Shown one piece after another: positions 1 through 11,956 of a stretch of DNA of 64,000 nucleotides. This DNA comes from Verticiella sediminum (lineage in GTDB: Bacteria; Pseudomonadota; Gammaproteobacteria; Burkholderiales; Burkholderiaceae_B). Both the position numbers and the translations under genes were made by a program. Location: NCBI RefSeq assembly GCF_007558815.1, contig NZ_VLTJ01000030.1, positions 1 through 64,000 of the forward strand, written 5' to 3'. The notes below the pieces were generated by a model. It saw only the letters and a program-made list of their open reading frames with translations. It had not been told where the DNA came from and did no database searches. The stretch's first letter is position 1. Each line of letters begins with the position of its first letter.

Positions 1-1040
1 GGATCGCCAACTACACCCAGGGCAACTTCGCCACCTACGAGCGCAACCCCGACTACTGGGACAAGACCGCCATCGACGGCAAGGAGTACCAGCTACCCTT
101 CGTCGACAGCTTCACGTATCGCACCGTCAAGGACGAGAGCACCCAGCATTCGCTGCTGCGCACCGGCCGCGTGGACATCATGGAGCTTGTCCGCTGGAGC
201 GCGGTGGAAGAGCTCAAGAAGAGCGCGCCCGATCTTCAGTGGCGCCGGGCACTCATGCATTCGGGCTATCTGCTGGCCCTGCGCAACGACGTCAAGCCCT
301 TCGATGACGTACGCGTACGCCGCGCGCTGAACATGGCCGTCAACAAGCAGGAGATCATCGACGCGCTCTGGGGCGGCAACGGCGAGCTGCTGGCCTTCCC
401 GCTGCATCCGGACTACCTGGGTATCTACGAGCCGCTGAAGGACATGCCCGAGGAGGTGCAGGCGGTCTTCAAGTACGACCCGGACGAGGCCAAGAAGCTG
501 CTGGCCGAGGCGGGCTATCCCAAGGGCTTCAAGTTCCAGGCCCAGGTCTGCGCGTGCAATGCGACGCACATGGAGCTGATGCCGCTGCTCGCGGCCTACT
601 ACGAGCAGATCGGCGTCACCATGGAGATCGTACCCATGGAGTACGCGGCTTTCTTCGGCGCAATGAATGGAAAGAATCATGCCGCCGGCTACATGATGCA
701 AAAGGGCCACAGCAATCCGACCACGGCGCTGCGCAACTCCTATACCCCGGGCGACCCCTGGAACGCGGCCGTGTATGACAACCCCAAGTTCAACGAGGGG
801 CTGCAGGCCGCCTTCGACGAGCGTGACAATGAGAAGCGCGCCGAGATCCTGCGCGAGATCACCCGCGTCGGCCTGGCCGATGCGCCCTACGTCTACCTGC
901 CCACGCCCTACATCTACCGCGCCTGGTGGCCGTGGGTGAAGAACTACGACGGCGAACTGTTCGCCGGTGCGGTCAAGCCCGGCCCGGTCTATTCGCGCAT
1001 CTGGATCGACCAGGACCTGAAGAAAAAGATGGGGTATTGA
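1..1040 (+). CDS. ABC transporter substrate-binding protein, family 5 (5'-truncated by window edge)
   Basis: C-terminal part of a periplasmic SBP_bac_5 (peptide/nickel/opine type) binding protein; the frame is open from base 3, so the gene begins outside the window. The last ~345 residues are present, ending in IDQDLKKKMGY. It is closely similar throughout to the next gene (shared blocks such as APDLQWRRALMH, KFQAQVCACN and WWPWVKNYDGELFAG), so the two are a tandem duplication. Only one base separates its TGA from the next ATG. The matching permease genes are not in the window and are presumably upstream. Family assignment is secure; the ligand is unknown. Confidence 0.9.
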   Translation, partial: IANYTQGNFATYERNPDYWDKTAIDGKEYQLPFVDSFTYRTVKDESTQHSLLRTGRVDIMELVRWSAVEELKKSAPDLQWRRALMHSGYLLALRNDVKPFDDVRVRRALNMAVNKQEIIDALWGGNGELLAFPLHPDYLGIYEPLKDMPEEVQAVFKYDPDEAKKLLAEAGYPKGFKFQAQVCACNATHMELMPLLAAYYEQIGVTMEIVPMEYAAFFGAMNGKNHAAGYMMQKGHSNPTTALRNSYTPGDPWNAAVYDNPKFNEGLQAAFDERDNEKRAEILREITRVGLADAPYVYLPTPYIYRAWWPWVKNYDGELFAGAVKPGPVYSRIWIDQDLKKKMGY

Positions 1041-1041
1041 G

Positions 1042-2754
1042 ATGACCTTGTCGCCCATCTTTCGTGTACGACGTCTCTGCACCGCCGGCACGCTCGCGCT
1101 GGCCGCCGCGCTGGGTGTCGCCAGCGCCCAGGCAGCCGAAGCGCCTCGCCATGGCGGCCGCCTGGAAATCATCAACTACTACTCCCAACTGAGCGCGCTC
1201 AGTTGGGACCCGGCCGACTTCGCCTGGAAGATCAACGAAGATGCCGGCCATATCTACGATTCGCTGATCGTCGGCGACCTGGACCAGGCGCAGAGCCGCG
1301 GCGGCAAGTTCAACTTCGAGCCCGATGCCTGGCTGGCGCCGGAGGCCCAGCGCGGCGATCTGGCCGAGAGCTGGGAAGTCAAGGACGACCCCCTGCGCGT
1401 GGAAATCAAGCTGCGCGAGGGCGTCAAGTTCCCCGCCAAGGAAGGCGTGATGCAAGCCCGCGACCTCACCGCCGAGGACGTGGCCTACAGCCTGAACCGG
1501 ATGCTGAAGTCGCCGCGCGCCATACCGCGCTTCTATGACTTCGTGGACCGCGTCGAGGCCAGCGGCCCGCGCGAGGTCACCATCTTCATGTCGCGCTACG
1601 ACAGCGACTGGCCCTATCTCCTCGGCTACGGCTACTACACCCAGATCTATCCCAAGGAAGTGGTCGACAAGGGCATCAACGACTGGCGCAACGCCAACGG
1701 CAGCGGCCCCTTCAAGCTCACCGCCTACACCCAGGGCAACTCGGCCACCTACGAGCGCAACCCCGAGTACTGGGACAAGACCACCATCGACGGCAAGGAA
1801 TACCCGCTGCCCTTCGTCGACGCCCTCACCTACCGCACGGTGGTCGACGAAAGCACCCGGCTCTCGCTGCTGCGCACCGGCCGCGTGGACATCATGGAGA
1901 ACATCCGCTGGAACTCGGTCGAGGAGCTGAAAAAGAGCGCGCCCGATCTCCAGTGGCGGCGCGCCCTCATGCACGCGGGCAACCTGCTGGCCCTGCGCAA
2001 CGACGTCAAGCCCTTCGACGACGTGCGCGTGCGCCGCGCCATGAACATGGCCGTCAACAAGCAGGAGATCATCGACGCCCTGTACGAAGGCAATGCCGAG
2101 CTGCTCGCCTTCCCGCTGCATCCGGACTACCTCGGCATCTACCAGCCGCTCGAGGAGATGCCCGACGACGTCAAGCAGGTCTTCACCTACGATCCCGAAG
2201 GCGCGAAGAAGCTGCTGGCCGAGGCCGGCTACCCCAAGGGTTTCAAGTTCCAGGCCCAGGTCTGCGCCTGCAACCCCAACTTCATGGAGCTGATGCCCCT
2301 GCTCGCGGCCTACTACGAGCAGATCGGCGTCACCATGGAGATCGTGCCCATGGAATACGCCGCGATTTTCTCGTCCATGAACTCGCGCAAGCACCTGCCC
2401 GGCTACATCATGCAAAAGGGCCTGAGCAACCCGGTCGCGGCGCTGCGCAACTCCTACACCAAGGACGACCCGTGGAACACCCCGCTCTATGACAACCCCG
2501 AGTTCGAACAGCGCCTGCAAACGGCCATGGCCGAACGCGACGACGCGAAGCGCGCCGAGATCCTGCGCGAACTCACGCGCACCGTCCTGGCCGACGCCCC
2601 CTTTGTGTACCTGCCTACGCCCTACGTCTACCGCGCCTGGTGGCCGTGGGTGAAGAACTACGACGGCGAATTGTTCGCCGGCGCGATCAGACCGGGTCCG
2701 ATCTACGCACGTATCTGGATCGACCAGGATCTCAAGAAGACAATGGGTTATTGA
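1042..2754 (+). CDS. ABC transporter substrate-binding protein, family 5 (tandem paralogue)
   Basis: Complete 570-residue SBP_bac_5 binding protein. It has a Sec signal peptide (Arg-rich start, hydrophobic stretch TAGTLALAAALGVASAQA, probable cleavage near residue 32) followed by the usual RHGGRLEI start of the mature protein. It should bind a peptide-like or related solute in the periplasm for the two ATPases that follow. It differs from its upstream copy mostly in the segment around residues 420-480, which could alter ligand preference (inference). Both copies carry a CAC motif in the C-terminal lobe. It is co-directional and one base from its neighbours on both sides. Confidence 0.92.
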   Translation: MTLSPIFRVRRLCTAGTLALAAALGVASAQAAEAPRHGGRLEIINYYSQLSALSWDPADFAWKINEDAGHIYDSLIVGDLDQAQSRGGKFNFEPDAWLAPEAQRGDLAESWEVKDDPLRVEIKLREGVKFPAKEGVMQARDLTAEDVAYSLNRMLKSPRAIPRFYDFVDRVEASGPREVTIFMSRYDSDWPYLLGYGYYTQIYPKEVVDKGINDWRNANGSGPFKLTAYTQGNSATYERNPEYWDKTTIDGKEYPLPFVDALTYRTVVDESTRLSLLRTGRVDIMENIRWNSVEELKKSAPDLQWRRALMHAGNLLALRNDVKPFDDVRVRRAMNMAVNKQEIIDALYEGNAELLAFPLHPDYLGIYQPLEEMPDDVKQVFTYDPEGAKKLLAEAGYPKGFKFQAQVCACNPNFMELMPLLAAYYEQIGVTMEIVPMEYAAIFSSMNSRKHLPGYIMQKGLSNPVAALRNSYTKDDPWNTPLYDNPEFEQRLQTAMAERDDAKRAEILRELTRTVLADAPFVYLPTPYVYRAWWPWVKNYDGELFAGAIRPGPIYARIWIDQDLKKTMGY

Positions 2755-2755
2755 C

Positions 2756-4837
<2,082 letters not shown>

Positions 4838-4841
<4 letters not shown>

Positions 4842-5803
4842 CGGCCGGCGCCCGCGGCGATGCCGCCGACGGCCTGGCCGCGCAGCGCGCGGCCGAGGCG
4901 GCGCGCTGCGCCTATCCGGGCGCACGCGCGCCGGACCGCCAGTACCGCATCGACAGCGGCGGCATCGAACTGGCCGTGCACGAATGGGGCGATGCCGCGG
5001 CGGCGCCGGTGCTGCTGGTGCACGGCGCCTTCGACTTCGCACGCACCTTCGACGTCTACGCCCCCCTGGTGGCGGACGCCGGCTACCGCATCGTCGCCTA
5101 CGACCAGCGCGGCCATGGCGACTCCGACCATGCCGACCTCTATAGCTGGGTCGCCGACGAGCGCGACATGCTGGCCGTCGCCCACGCGGTCTCGCCCGAG
5201 CCCTGCCCGGCCATCGGCCATAGCAAGGGCGGCTCCATGCTCGCGCACACCATCCAGGCGCTGCCGCACCGCTTCACCAAGTTCGTGGCGATCGACGGCC
5301 TGCCGTTTCGCAGCCCGCACCCGGAATCCGCCATGCGCGAACGCAAGTCGATGACGGCGGAGAAGATCACCGAGTGGCTGGATCACCGCCAGCGCGCCGT
5401 ACACGCAGCGCGTCGTCCGGGCACGCTCGAGGAGCTTGCACAGCGGCGCGCCCGCATGAACCCGCGCCTCTCGCACGAATGGCTGTGCTACATCGCCACC
5501 CACGGCGCGCGCCGCGACGCCGACGGCTGGCGCTGGAAGATCGACCCCTCGATGCGCATGGGCGGCTTCGGGCCTTTCCGCTCGCGCTGGATCACCGACC
5601 GGCTGCCCGGCTTCCCGGTGCCGATGCTGGCGATGTTCGGCACGGTACGCGAGCCCATGGGCTGGGACGTCACCGCGGAGGAGCTCGCGCCCTGGCTGCC
5701 GTCCACCACGCGCGTCGAAGTCTTCCAGGACACCGGCCACTTCCTGCACATCGAACATCCGCAGCACGCGGCATCGCTCACCATCGACTTCCTGCGGTCA
5801 TGA
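4838..5803 (+). CDS. Alpha/beta hydrolase
   Basis: 321-residue alpha/beta-hydrolase-fold enzyme. The start at 4838 is chosen because it forms an ATGA overlap with the upstream ATPase; a longer in-frame extension to 4721 would lie inside that gene. Visible: oxyanion-hole HGAF, the [10 protein letters not shown] block, nucleophile elbow GHSKGG (Ser129), and the catalytic His in GHFLHIEHP near the C-terminus. No signal peptide, so cytoplasmic. Placed between an importer and an acyl-CoA ligase, it probably hydrolyses an ester or lactone of the imported compound (inference). Confidence 0.85.
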
Positions 5804-6450
5804 CCCAGTTCCTGCAACACAACCGTATCCGCCTGGCCCTGCACACGCTCAAACCCGGCGACGGGCTCGCCCTGCTGCTGCTGCACGGGCTGGGCGAACG
5901 ATCGCCCGCCCGGCTGCCCGACGAGTACGCGCGCTGGCGCGGGCCGGTCCACGCGCTCGACTTCACCGGCCACGGCGCTTCGCAGATTCCGCGCGGCGGC
6001 GGCTACACCTGCGAGCTGCTGATGGCCGATGCCGACGCCGCGCTCGCCCACCTGGGCCGCGCCACCGTGGCCGGCCGCGGGCTGGGCGGCTACGTCGCGT
6101 TGCTGCTGTCCGGCGCGCGGCCGCAGCGGGTGCATGGCGCCATCCTGCGCGACGGCCCGGGCCTCGCCGGTGGCGGCACCAACACCAAACAACCCTACAT
6201 TCCGGTCGTCGATACGGGCCAGCCGGCGCCGCCCGACCCGTACGCCCTCGCCGATCTCGCCACCGATGCGCGTCCGCCCGGCTACGCGGCCCACTACGCC
6301 ACCCTGGCCAACCTGAACTCCCCCCTGTCGCGCCCCATCGCCATCTGCACGCGCGAGCAGCCGGAATGGCTGAGCGCGGTCATGGCGCTGGGCATCGAAC
6401 GCGTCGAGCTCGCCGACGCCCTGGACGAGTACGCTGCCGAGGCACCATGA
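5800..6450 (+). CDS. Alpha/beta hydrolase-fold protein lacking the nucleophile serine
   Basis: 216-residue short alpha/beta-hydrolase-like protein. Start chosen at the ATGA overlap with the preceding gene. It keeps the oxyanion region LLLLHGLG and the DFTGHGAS block, but the nucleophile elbow reads G-R-G-L-G (residues 92-96), with Gly where Ser/Cys/Asp is expected; no clear catalytic His region follows. It may therefore be a non-hydrolytic member (binding or lyase-like role), possibly a partner of the active hydrolase upstream. Its TGA overlaps the ATG of the MFS gene. Function unknown. Confidence 0.8.
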   Translation: MTQFLQHNRIRLALHTLKPGDGLALLLLHGLGERSPARLPDEYARWRGPVHALDFTGHGASQIPRGGGYTCELLMADADAALAHLGRATVAGRGLGGYVALLLSGARPQRVHGAILRDGPGLAGGGTNTKQPYIPVVDTGQPAPPDPYALADLATDARPPGYAAHYATLANLNSPLSRPIAICTREQPEWLSAVMALGIERVELADALDEYAAEAP

Positions 6451-7754
6451 GAACCGCCGTCGCGCCGGGCGCCGCCGCCCCCGAGCGCATCCTCACGGAA
6501 CGTGAGTACCGGGTACAAGTCTGGCGCGACCTGCGCCGCAACTACATCGCCAACCTCGCGCACGGCCTGCTCGGCATGACCGGCTTTCGGCTGGTCAGCG
6601 CGCCCACCTTCGTGCCGGCCTACGTGTTCCTGCTGTCGGGCTCGCAGCTCGCGGTGGGCTTCGCATTGTCGGCGCAGTTCCTGGGCATGGCGCTGTCCTC
6701 GATCTGGGGAGCGACCCTGATCGAGCACAGGCGCCGGGTCATGCCCATGGTGCATTTCGTGGGCTGGATGATGCGCGTGCAGATCCTCGCGCTGGCGCTC
6801 TCGGCCTGGTGGCTCACCGGCGGCGAGGCGCTGGTGGCCGCCTGCATCTTCCTCACCCTGTTCGGCTTCTTCGGCGGCATGCAGGGCGTGAGTTTTCACT
6901 TTCTCTTGTCCAAGGTGATCCCGGTGAACAAGCGCGGCCGGCTCACCGGCATGCGCAACTTCCTGGGCGGCCTGACCGCGGCCGGCGTGGCCTGGCTGGG
7001 CGGCAAGTATCTGGTCGGCGCGAACGCCTTCGGCAACGGCTACGCCAGCACCTTCTTCGTGGCCTTCGTGCTGACCAGCCTGGGGATCACGGCGCTCTCC
7101 TTCGTGCGCGAGCCGGCCTCGCCCCAGGTGCGCGTGCGCCGCCGCCTGCTGGGCAGCCTGCGCGACCTGCCCGAGCTGCTGCGCGCCGACCCCACGTTCA
7201 CGCGCTTCTTCATCGCGCGCGCCCTGGCCGCCTTCGGCATGATCGCCGTGCCGTTCTACGCCATCTACGCGAGCCGCTACGTCGACCTGTCCGGCACCAT
7301 GCTGGGCGCGCTGTCGGTCGCCTTCCTGCTCGCCCAGACCTTCAGCAACCTGGTCTGGGGCCGCATGGCGGATCGCTACGGCAACCGCCTCGTGTTTCTG
7401 GTCAGCGTCAGCCTGTGGGCGGCCGGCACGGTACTGCTGCTCGTCGCCGGCAACCTGCCCGGCTTCGTCGTCGCCTTCGGCGCGCTGGGCGCCGGGCTGG
7501 GCGGCTTTCAGGTCGGCTCGCAGAACCTGGTGCTGGAATTCGGCTCGCGCTCGGACCTGCCCATGCGCATCGCCGTGTCCGATACCGCCTGCTACGCCAT
7601 GATGGCCTCCGGGCCCGTTCTCGGCGGGCTGCTCGCGCAGACTCTCGGCTTCACCATCGTTTTCTGCATCGCCATACTCGTGAAGAGCCTGGCCGTCGCC
7701 GCCATCCTCAGCGTACCCGAGCCGCGCCGCCGCCGGCTCGTGCGCACGCTCTGA
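6447..7754 (+). CDS. MFS transporter
   Basis: 435-residue inner-membrane carrier of the major facilitator superfamily with about 12 hydrophobic segments and the loop motif around GRMADRYGNR (a GxxxDRxGRR-like A-motif after TM8). The start at 6447 is set by the ATGA overlap with the preceding gene. The short cytoplasmic N-terminus contains EREYRVQVWRDLRRNYIANL. It sits in an uptake/activation operon between hydrolase-fold genes and an acyl-CoA ligase, so it may export a product or import a related substrate; direction cannot be told from sequence. Confidence 0.87.
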   Translation: MRTAVAPGAAAPERILTEREYRVQVWRDLRRNYIANLAHGLLGMTGFRLVSAPTFVPAYVFLLSGSQLAVGFALSAQFLGMALSSIWGATLIEHRRRVMPMVHFVGWMMRVQILALALSAWWLTGGEALVAACIFLTLFGFFGGMQGVSFHFLLSKVIPVNKRGRLTGMRNFLGGLTAAGVAWLGGKYLVGANAFGNGYASTFFVAFVLTSLGITALSFVREPASPQVRVRRRLLGSLRDLPELLRADPTFTRFFIARALAAFGMIAVPFYAIYASRYVDLSGTMLGALSVAFLLAQTFSNLVWGRMADRYGNRLVFLVSVSLWAAGTVLLLVAGNLPGFVVAFGALGAGLGGFQVGSQNLVLEFGSRSDLPMRIAVSDTACYAMMASGPVLGGLLAQTLGFTIVFCIAILVKSLAVAAILSVPEPRRRRLVRTL

Positions 7755-7772
7755 CCCCATCAGGAGCACCGC

Positions 7773-9530
7773 ATGCAAGACCGCACTTATCCCGAGTTCA
7801 GTACGCGCTACCCTCTGCTCGTCACCACCTTGATGAAGCGCCCGGTCAGTCTCTATCCCGAACAGATCGGCGTGGTCTATCGCAACCATGTGAGCGGCGA
7901 GTACACCCGCCTCACCTGGGCCGGGTGGCACGAACGCGTGTGCCGCCTGGCCAACGCGCTGCGCGGCCCGCTCGCGGTGAGCCCCGGCCAGCCGCCCCGG
8001 CTCGGCGATCGCGTCGGCACCCTGGCCTTCAACACCCACCGGCACCTGGAACTGTATTACGCCGTACCGGGCATCGGCGCGACCCTGCACGCCGTCAACA
8101 TCCGGCTCTCGCCCGAGCACATCACCTACACCATCCGGCACGCCCAAGACCGCGTCCTGTTCGTCGACGACATCGTGCTGCCGCTGCTCGAAGGCATCTG
8201 GGACAAGGTGTCGGACGTGGTGCGCACGGTCGTCTACATGAGCGACAAGCCCGGCCTGCCCGACACCCGCATCCCCAACCTCATCCACTACGAAGACCTG
8301 CTCGCCGCCCAGCCGCCCGAGCACGAATGGGCCTACCTGGACGAGGACACCAACGCCACCCTCTGCTACACCACCGGCACCACCGGCCTGCCCAAGGGCG
8401 CCACCTTCACGCACCGCCAGCTCTACCTCATGACGCTGCACATCCTCGCCGCGCAGAACATGAGCAACACGCCGGCGCACATCAGCCGCGAGCACCTGGG
8501 CGAGAACGCCGTGCCCATGCTGAACACCCCGCTGTTCCATGCGCATGGCTGGGGCGCCCCCTTCTTCTGCGTGTTCTCCGCGCAGAAGATCGTGCTGCCC
8601 GGCTCCTTTACCGTCAAGGGCTTCTGCGAACTGGTGCAGACCGAGCGCGTGACCTCGGTGAGCGTGGTGCCGACCATCGCCGCCATGCTGCTGGAATATC
8701 CCCAGTTGCACGAGTACGACCTGTCCAGCCTGACCCGCGTCGGCGTGGGCGGCGGCGCCCTGCCCCTGGGCCTGAAGACCAAGCTCGAGAAACTGCTGCC
8801 GAGCTTCCAGGTGTCGTCCGGCTACGGCATGACCGAATCCGCGCCCGCCGCCGTCAACGCCTTCGTCAAGAAGCACATGGTCGACTGGGGCAAGGAGCGC
8901 CTGGACGGCGTGCTGGTCAAGACCGGCGTGCCCATGCCTGGCCTGGAAGTCCAGGTCGTCGACGAAGCCGGCAAGCCCGTGGCGCGCGACGGCGCGAGCA
9001 TCGGCGAGATCGTCATGCGCGGCCCCTGGATCACCGAGAAGTACTACGACAACCCCGAGAAGACCGCCGAAGTCTGGTATGACGGCTGGTTCCACACCGG
9101 CGACATCGCCACCGTGGACGCCGACGGCTTCATCGTCATCGCCGACCGCATCAAGGACGTCATCCGCAGCGGCGCCGAGATGGTGCCCACCGTGCTGCTC
9201 GAGAACCTCATCGCCATGGCCGACTTCGTGCTCGAAGCCACCGTCGTCGGCGCCCCCGACCCCGTGTGGGGCGAACGCCCGCTCGCCCTGGTGCGCCTGC
9301 GCCCCGGCCATGACGCCGGCGCGACCGACGTGGTGGACTTCCTCTTCGAACACGGCGTGCAGACCGGCCGCATCACCAAGTGGATGGTGCCGCGCCTCAT
9401 CACCCTGACCGACGACATCCCGCGCACCAGCGTGGGCAAGTTCAACAAGAAGGCGGTGCGCGACCGCATCGACGAGTACGTGGCGCAGGCGGTGGACGTG
9501 TCGGAGCACGTGGGGAAGACACAAGGGTGA
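7773..9530 (+). CDS. AMP-dependent acyl-CoA synthetase/ligase
   Basis: 585-residue ANL-family ligase that would activate a carboxylic acid to its CoA thioester via an acyl-adenylate. Motifs: P-loop YTTGTTGLPKGA (about residues 198-209), GYGMTESAP (A5), WFHTGDIATVDADGF (A7) and a hinge/A8 region IKDVIRSGAEMV, plus the C-terminal catalytic Lys in SVGKFNKKAV. An AGGAG-like site precedes the ATG. It resembles medium/long-chain fatty-acid-CoA ligases. As the last gene of the 1-9.5 kb operon it implies that the imported compound, or its hydrolysis product, is degraded as a CoA ester. Confidence 0.92.
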   Translation: MQDRTYPEFSTRYPLLVTTLMKRPVSLYPEQIGVVYRNHVSGEYTRLTWAGWHERVCRLANALRGPLAVSPGQPPRLGDRVGTLAFNTHRHLELYYAVPGIGATLHAVNIRLSPEHITYTIRHAQDRVLFVDDIVLPLLEGIWDKVSDVVRTVVYMSDKPGLPDTRIPNLIHYEDLLAAQPPEHEWAYLDEDTNATLCYTTGTTGLPKGATFTHRQLYLMTLHILAAQNMSNTPAHISREHLGENAVPMLNTPLFHAHGWGAPFFCVFSAQKIVLPGSFTVKGFCELVQTERVTSVSVVPTIAAMLLEYPQLHEYDLSSLTRVGVGGGALPLGLKTKLEKLLPSFQVSSGYGMTESAPAAVNAFVKKHMVDWGKERLDGVLVKTGVPMPGLEVQVVDEAGKPVARDGASIGEIVMRGPWITEKYYDNPEKTAEVWYDGWFHTGDIATVDADGFIVIADRIKDVIRSGAEMVPTVLLENLIAMADFVLEATVVGAPDPVWGERPLALVRLRPGHDAGATDVVDFLFEHGVQTGRITKWMVPRLITLTDDIPRTSVGKFNKKAVRDRIDEYVAQAVDVSEHVGKTQG

Positions 9531-9574
9531 GGCAGGCGAGCACGAACACGCGCACCTCTCAGCCGGTTCGATAG

Positions 9575-11806
9575 TCAGAGCGCCCGCTTGCGCAGCCGCA
9601 GCGCATTGCCCACCACCGACGCCGAACTCAGGCTCATCGCCAGCGCGGCGAACATCGGCGAGAGCAGCCAGCCGGTGAGCGGATACAGCAGGCCGGCGGC
9701 CAGGGGTACGCCCAGCCCGTTGTAGATCAGCGCGAACCACAGGTTCTGCTTCATGTTGTCCACGGTGGCCTGCGACAGGCCTCGCGCAATGGAGATGCCG
9801 CGCAGGTCGCCCTTCACCAGGGTGAGCTGCGCACTGTTCATCGCCACGTCGGTGCCGGTGCCCATGGCGATGCCCACATCGGCCTTGGCCAGCGCCGGCG
9901 CATCGTTGATGCCGTCGCCCGCCATGGCCACCACACGGCCGCCCTTCTGAAGACGCTCGACCAGCGCCAGCTTGTCGGCAGGTTTGACCTCGCCGTGCAC
10001 CTCGTCGATGCCCAGCCGCGCGGCGACGGCCTTGGCCGTGGTTTCACCATCGCCCGTCGCCATGACGATGCGCAGGCCCGCCTGGTGCAGATCGGACAAG
10101 GCCTCGGGCGTGCTGGCCTTGATCGGGTCCGACACCGCGAGCAGGCCCGCGAGCCGGCCATCGGCGGCGAGGTACATCACGCTCGCCCCCTCGGCGCGCA
10201 GCGCCTCGGCCTGCGGAGCCAGTTCGTCGACCGTGACGCCGGCCTGTTCCATCAGCACGGTGTTGCCGAGCGCCAATGCGCGGCCGGCGACGCGCCCGCG
10301 CACCCCGATGCCGGAACCGGATTCGAAATCCTCCGGATTGTCCAAGGTCAGCGCCTGCGCCCGCGCCTGCCGCACGATGGCGTCGGCCAGCGGATGCTCG
10401 CTGCCCTGGTCCAGGCTGGCGGCCAGGCGCAGCACCTCGTCGGCGCTGAAACCCGCGGCCGGCACCGCTCGCTCGAAGGCCGGCCGGCCTTCGGTCAGTG
10501 TTCCGGTCTTGTCCACGATCAGCGTGTCGACGCGGCGCAGGTTCTCGATGGCCGCCGCATCGCGGAACAGCACGCCCTGCGTGGCGCCGCGGCCGGTCGC
10601 CACCATGATCGACATCGGCGTGGCCAGCCCCAGCGCGCACGGGCAGGCGATGATGAGCACCGACACCGCATTGATGAGGCCGAAGACCCAACTCGGCTCG
10701 GGGCCGAAAAAGCCCCAGCCGAAGAAGGTCGCCACCGAGATGGCGACCACCGCCATGACGAACCAGCCGGCCACGCTGTCGGCCATGCGCTGCATCGGCG
10801 CCTTGGAGCGCTGGGCCTGCGCCACCATCTGCACGATCTGCGAGAGCATGGTGTCCGAGCCGACGCGTTCGCAGCGCATGACGAGCGCGCCGCTGGTGTT
10901 CAGCGTTGCGCCGATCAAGCGCTCGCCTTTGCGCTTGCTGACCGGCACCGGTTCTCCGGTGAGCATCGATTCGTCGACCGAGCTGCTGCCCTCGATCACG
11001 ACGCCGTCGACCGGCACCTTCTCGCCGGGCCGCACACGCAGCCGATCACCCACGTGGACATGCGTGATCGGGATGTCCTGCTCACCACCGTCGTCGTTGA
11101 TCCGCCGCGCCGTCTTGGGCGAGAGGCCCAGCAGCGACTTGATCGCCGCCGACGTCTGCGAGCGCGCCCTGAGCTCGAGCAGTTGGCCCAGCAAGGTCAG
11201 CGAGATGATGACCGCCGCCGCCTCGTAATACACGCCGATGCGACCCATCGAGACGAAGGAATCCGGGAACACGCCCGGCATGACGGTGGCGACGACGCTG
11301 TAGAGGAACGCCGCCCCCGTTCCCAGGCTGATCAGCGTCCACATGTTGGGGCTGCGATTGACGATGGACTGCCAGCCGCGCTGGAAGAACGGCAGACCGG
11401 CCCACAGCACCACCGGCAGAGTCAACACCAGCTCGACCCAGGTCTGCGTGCCCATGTCCATGAGATGCAACTGGTGGCCGAACATGGCCAGCACCAGCAC
11501 CGCGACCGAAAAGGGCAAGCTCCACCAGAAGCGGCGCTGAAAGTCGCGCAGTTCGGGGTTGTCGTCGTCCAGCTCGGGCAGCAGCGGCTCCAGCGCCATG
11601 CCGCACTTGGGGCAGTTGCCCGGATGATCCTGGCGGATCTCGGGGTGCATGGGGCAGGTGTAGATGGCGCCAGGGTGGCTCGCCGGCAGGCTCGTGCCAG
11701 GTTCTTGTTCCCCATGGCCTGGGTGGAGGGAATGGGATGGGGCTGGACTCACGGGATGCACTCCTTGACTCGGCCTGCGGGTTTCCGGCGAAGACGCCTG
11801 GGACAC
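9575..11806 (-). CDS. copA: Copper-translocating P-type ATPase with N-terminal metal-binding MHPEI/CPKCGM domain
   Basis: 743-residue P1B ATPase that exports Cu(I) (or a similar soft metal) across the inner membrane. The N-terminus has no HMA ferredoxin-like domain; instead it has the short heavy-metal-binding module [10 protein letters not shown]...[10 protein letters not shown] (about residues 49-74). Then come eight membrane segments, the A-domain TGEP, the CPC transport motif in [11 protein letters not shown] (about 387), phosphorylation loop DKTGTLTEG (about 430), SEHPLA, and [18 protein letters not shown]. The start is a GTG at 11806; no upstream ATG fits, and the first internal ATG would cut the metal site. 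Convergent with the acyl-CoA ligase. Confidence 0.9.
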   Translation of the reverse strand: MSQASSPETRRPSQGVHPVSPAPSHSLHPGHGEQEPGTSLPASHPGAIYTCPMHPEIRQDHPGNCPKCGMALEPLLPELDDDNPELRDFQRRFWWSLPFSVAVLVLAMFGHQLHLMDMGTQTWVELVLTLPVVLWAGLPFFQRGWQSIVNRSPNMWTLISLGTGAAFLYSVVATVMPGVFPDSFVSMGRIGVYYEAAAVIISLTLLGQLLELRARSQTSAAIKSLLGLSPKTARRINDDGGEQDIPITHVHVGDRLRVRPGEKVPVDGVVIEGSSSVDESMLTGEPVPVSKRKGERLIGATLNTSGALVMRCERVGSDTMLSQIVQMVAQAQRSKAPMQRMADSVAGWFVMAVVAISVATFFGWGFFGPEPSWVFGLINAVSVLIIACPCALGLATPMSIMVATGRGATQGVLFRDAAAIENLRRVDTLIVDKTGTLTEGRPAFERAVPAAGFSADEVLRLAASLDQGSEHPLADAIVRQARAQALTLDNPEDFESGSGIGVRGRVAGRALALGNTVLMEQAGVTVDELAPQAEALRAEGASVMYLAADGRLAGLLAVSDPIKASTPEALSDLHQAGLRIVMATGDGETTAKAVAARLGIDEVHGEVKPADKLALVERLQKGGRVVAMAGDGINDAPALAKADVGIAMGTGTDVAMNSAQLTLVKGDLRGISIARGLSQATVDNMKQNLWFALIYNGLGVPLAAGLLYPLTGWLLSPMFAALAMSLSSASVVGNALRLRKRAL

Positions 11807-11920
11807 GGCCTGGCTTCAAGCAGGATGGTGCTCGCGCGCACCCGCGCCGCCTGCCCATGCATCGAAAGCGTCATCGGCATCTTACCCGGCGGATACGGCA
11901 GTCGGCCCGGGCAGCGGCAC

Positions 11921-11949
11921 GGCCGGCGGCGTCGACGCCGCGACCGGCC
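11921..11949. terminator. GC-rich hairpin, possible terminator of the acyl-CoA dehydrogenase operon
   Basis: GGCCGG, then the perfect palindrome CGGCGTCGACGCCG, then CCGGCC, with a 3-nt bulge, giving a long stem just past the stop codon of the minus-strand acyl-CoA dehydrogenase. There is no T-tract, so intrinsic termination is uncertain. Confidence 0.35.
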
Positions 11950-11956
11950 CGCCCCC

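Noticed and set aside
6294-9740. Minus-strand open frame of 1148 codons opposite the MFS and acyl-CoA ligase genes
   Set aside because: Very long but antisense to two well-supported genes, rich in His/Ala/Gly/Gln with no domain motif; a typical high-GC artefact.
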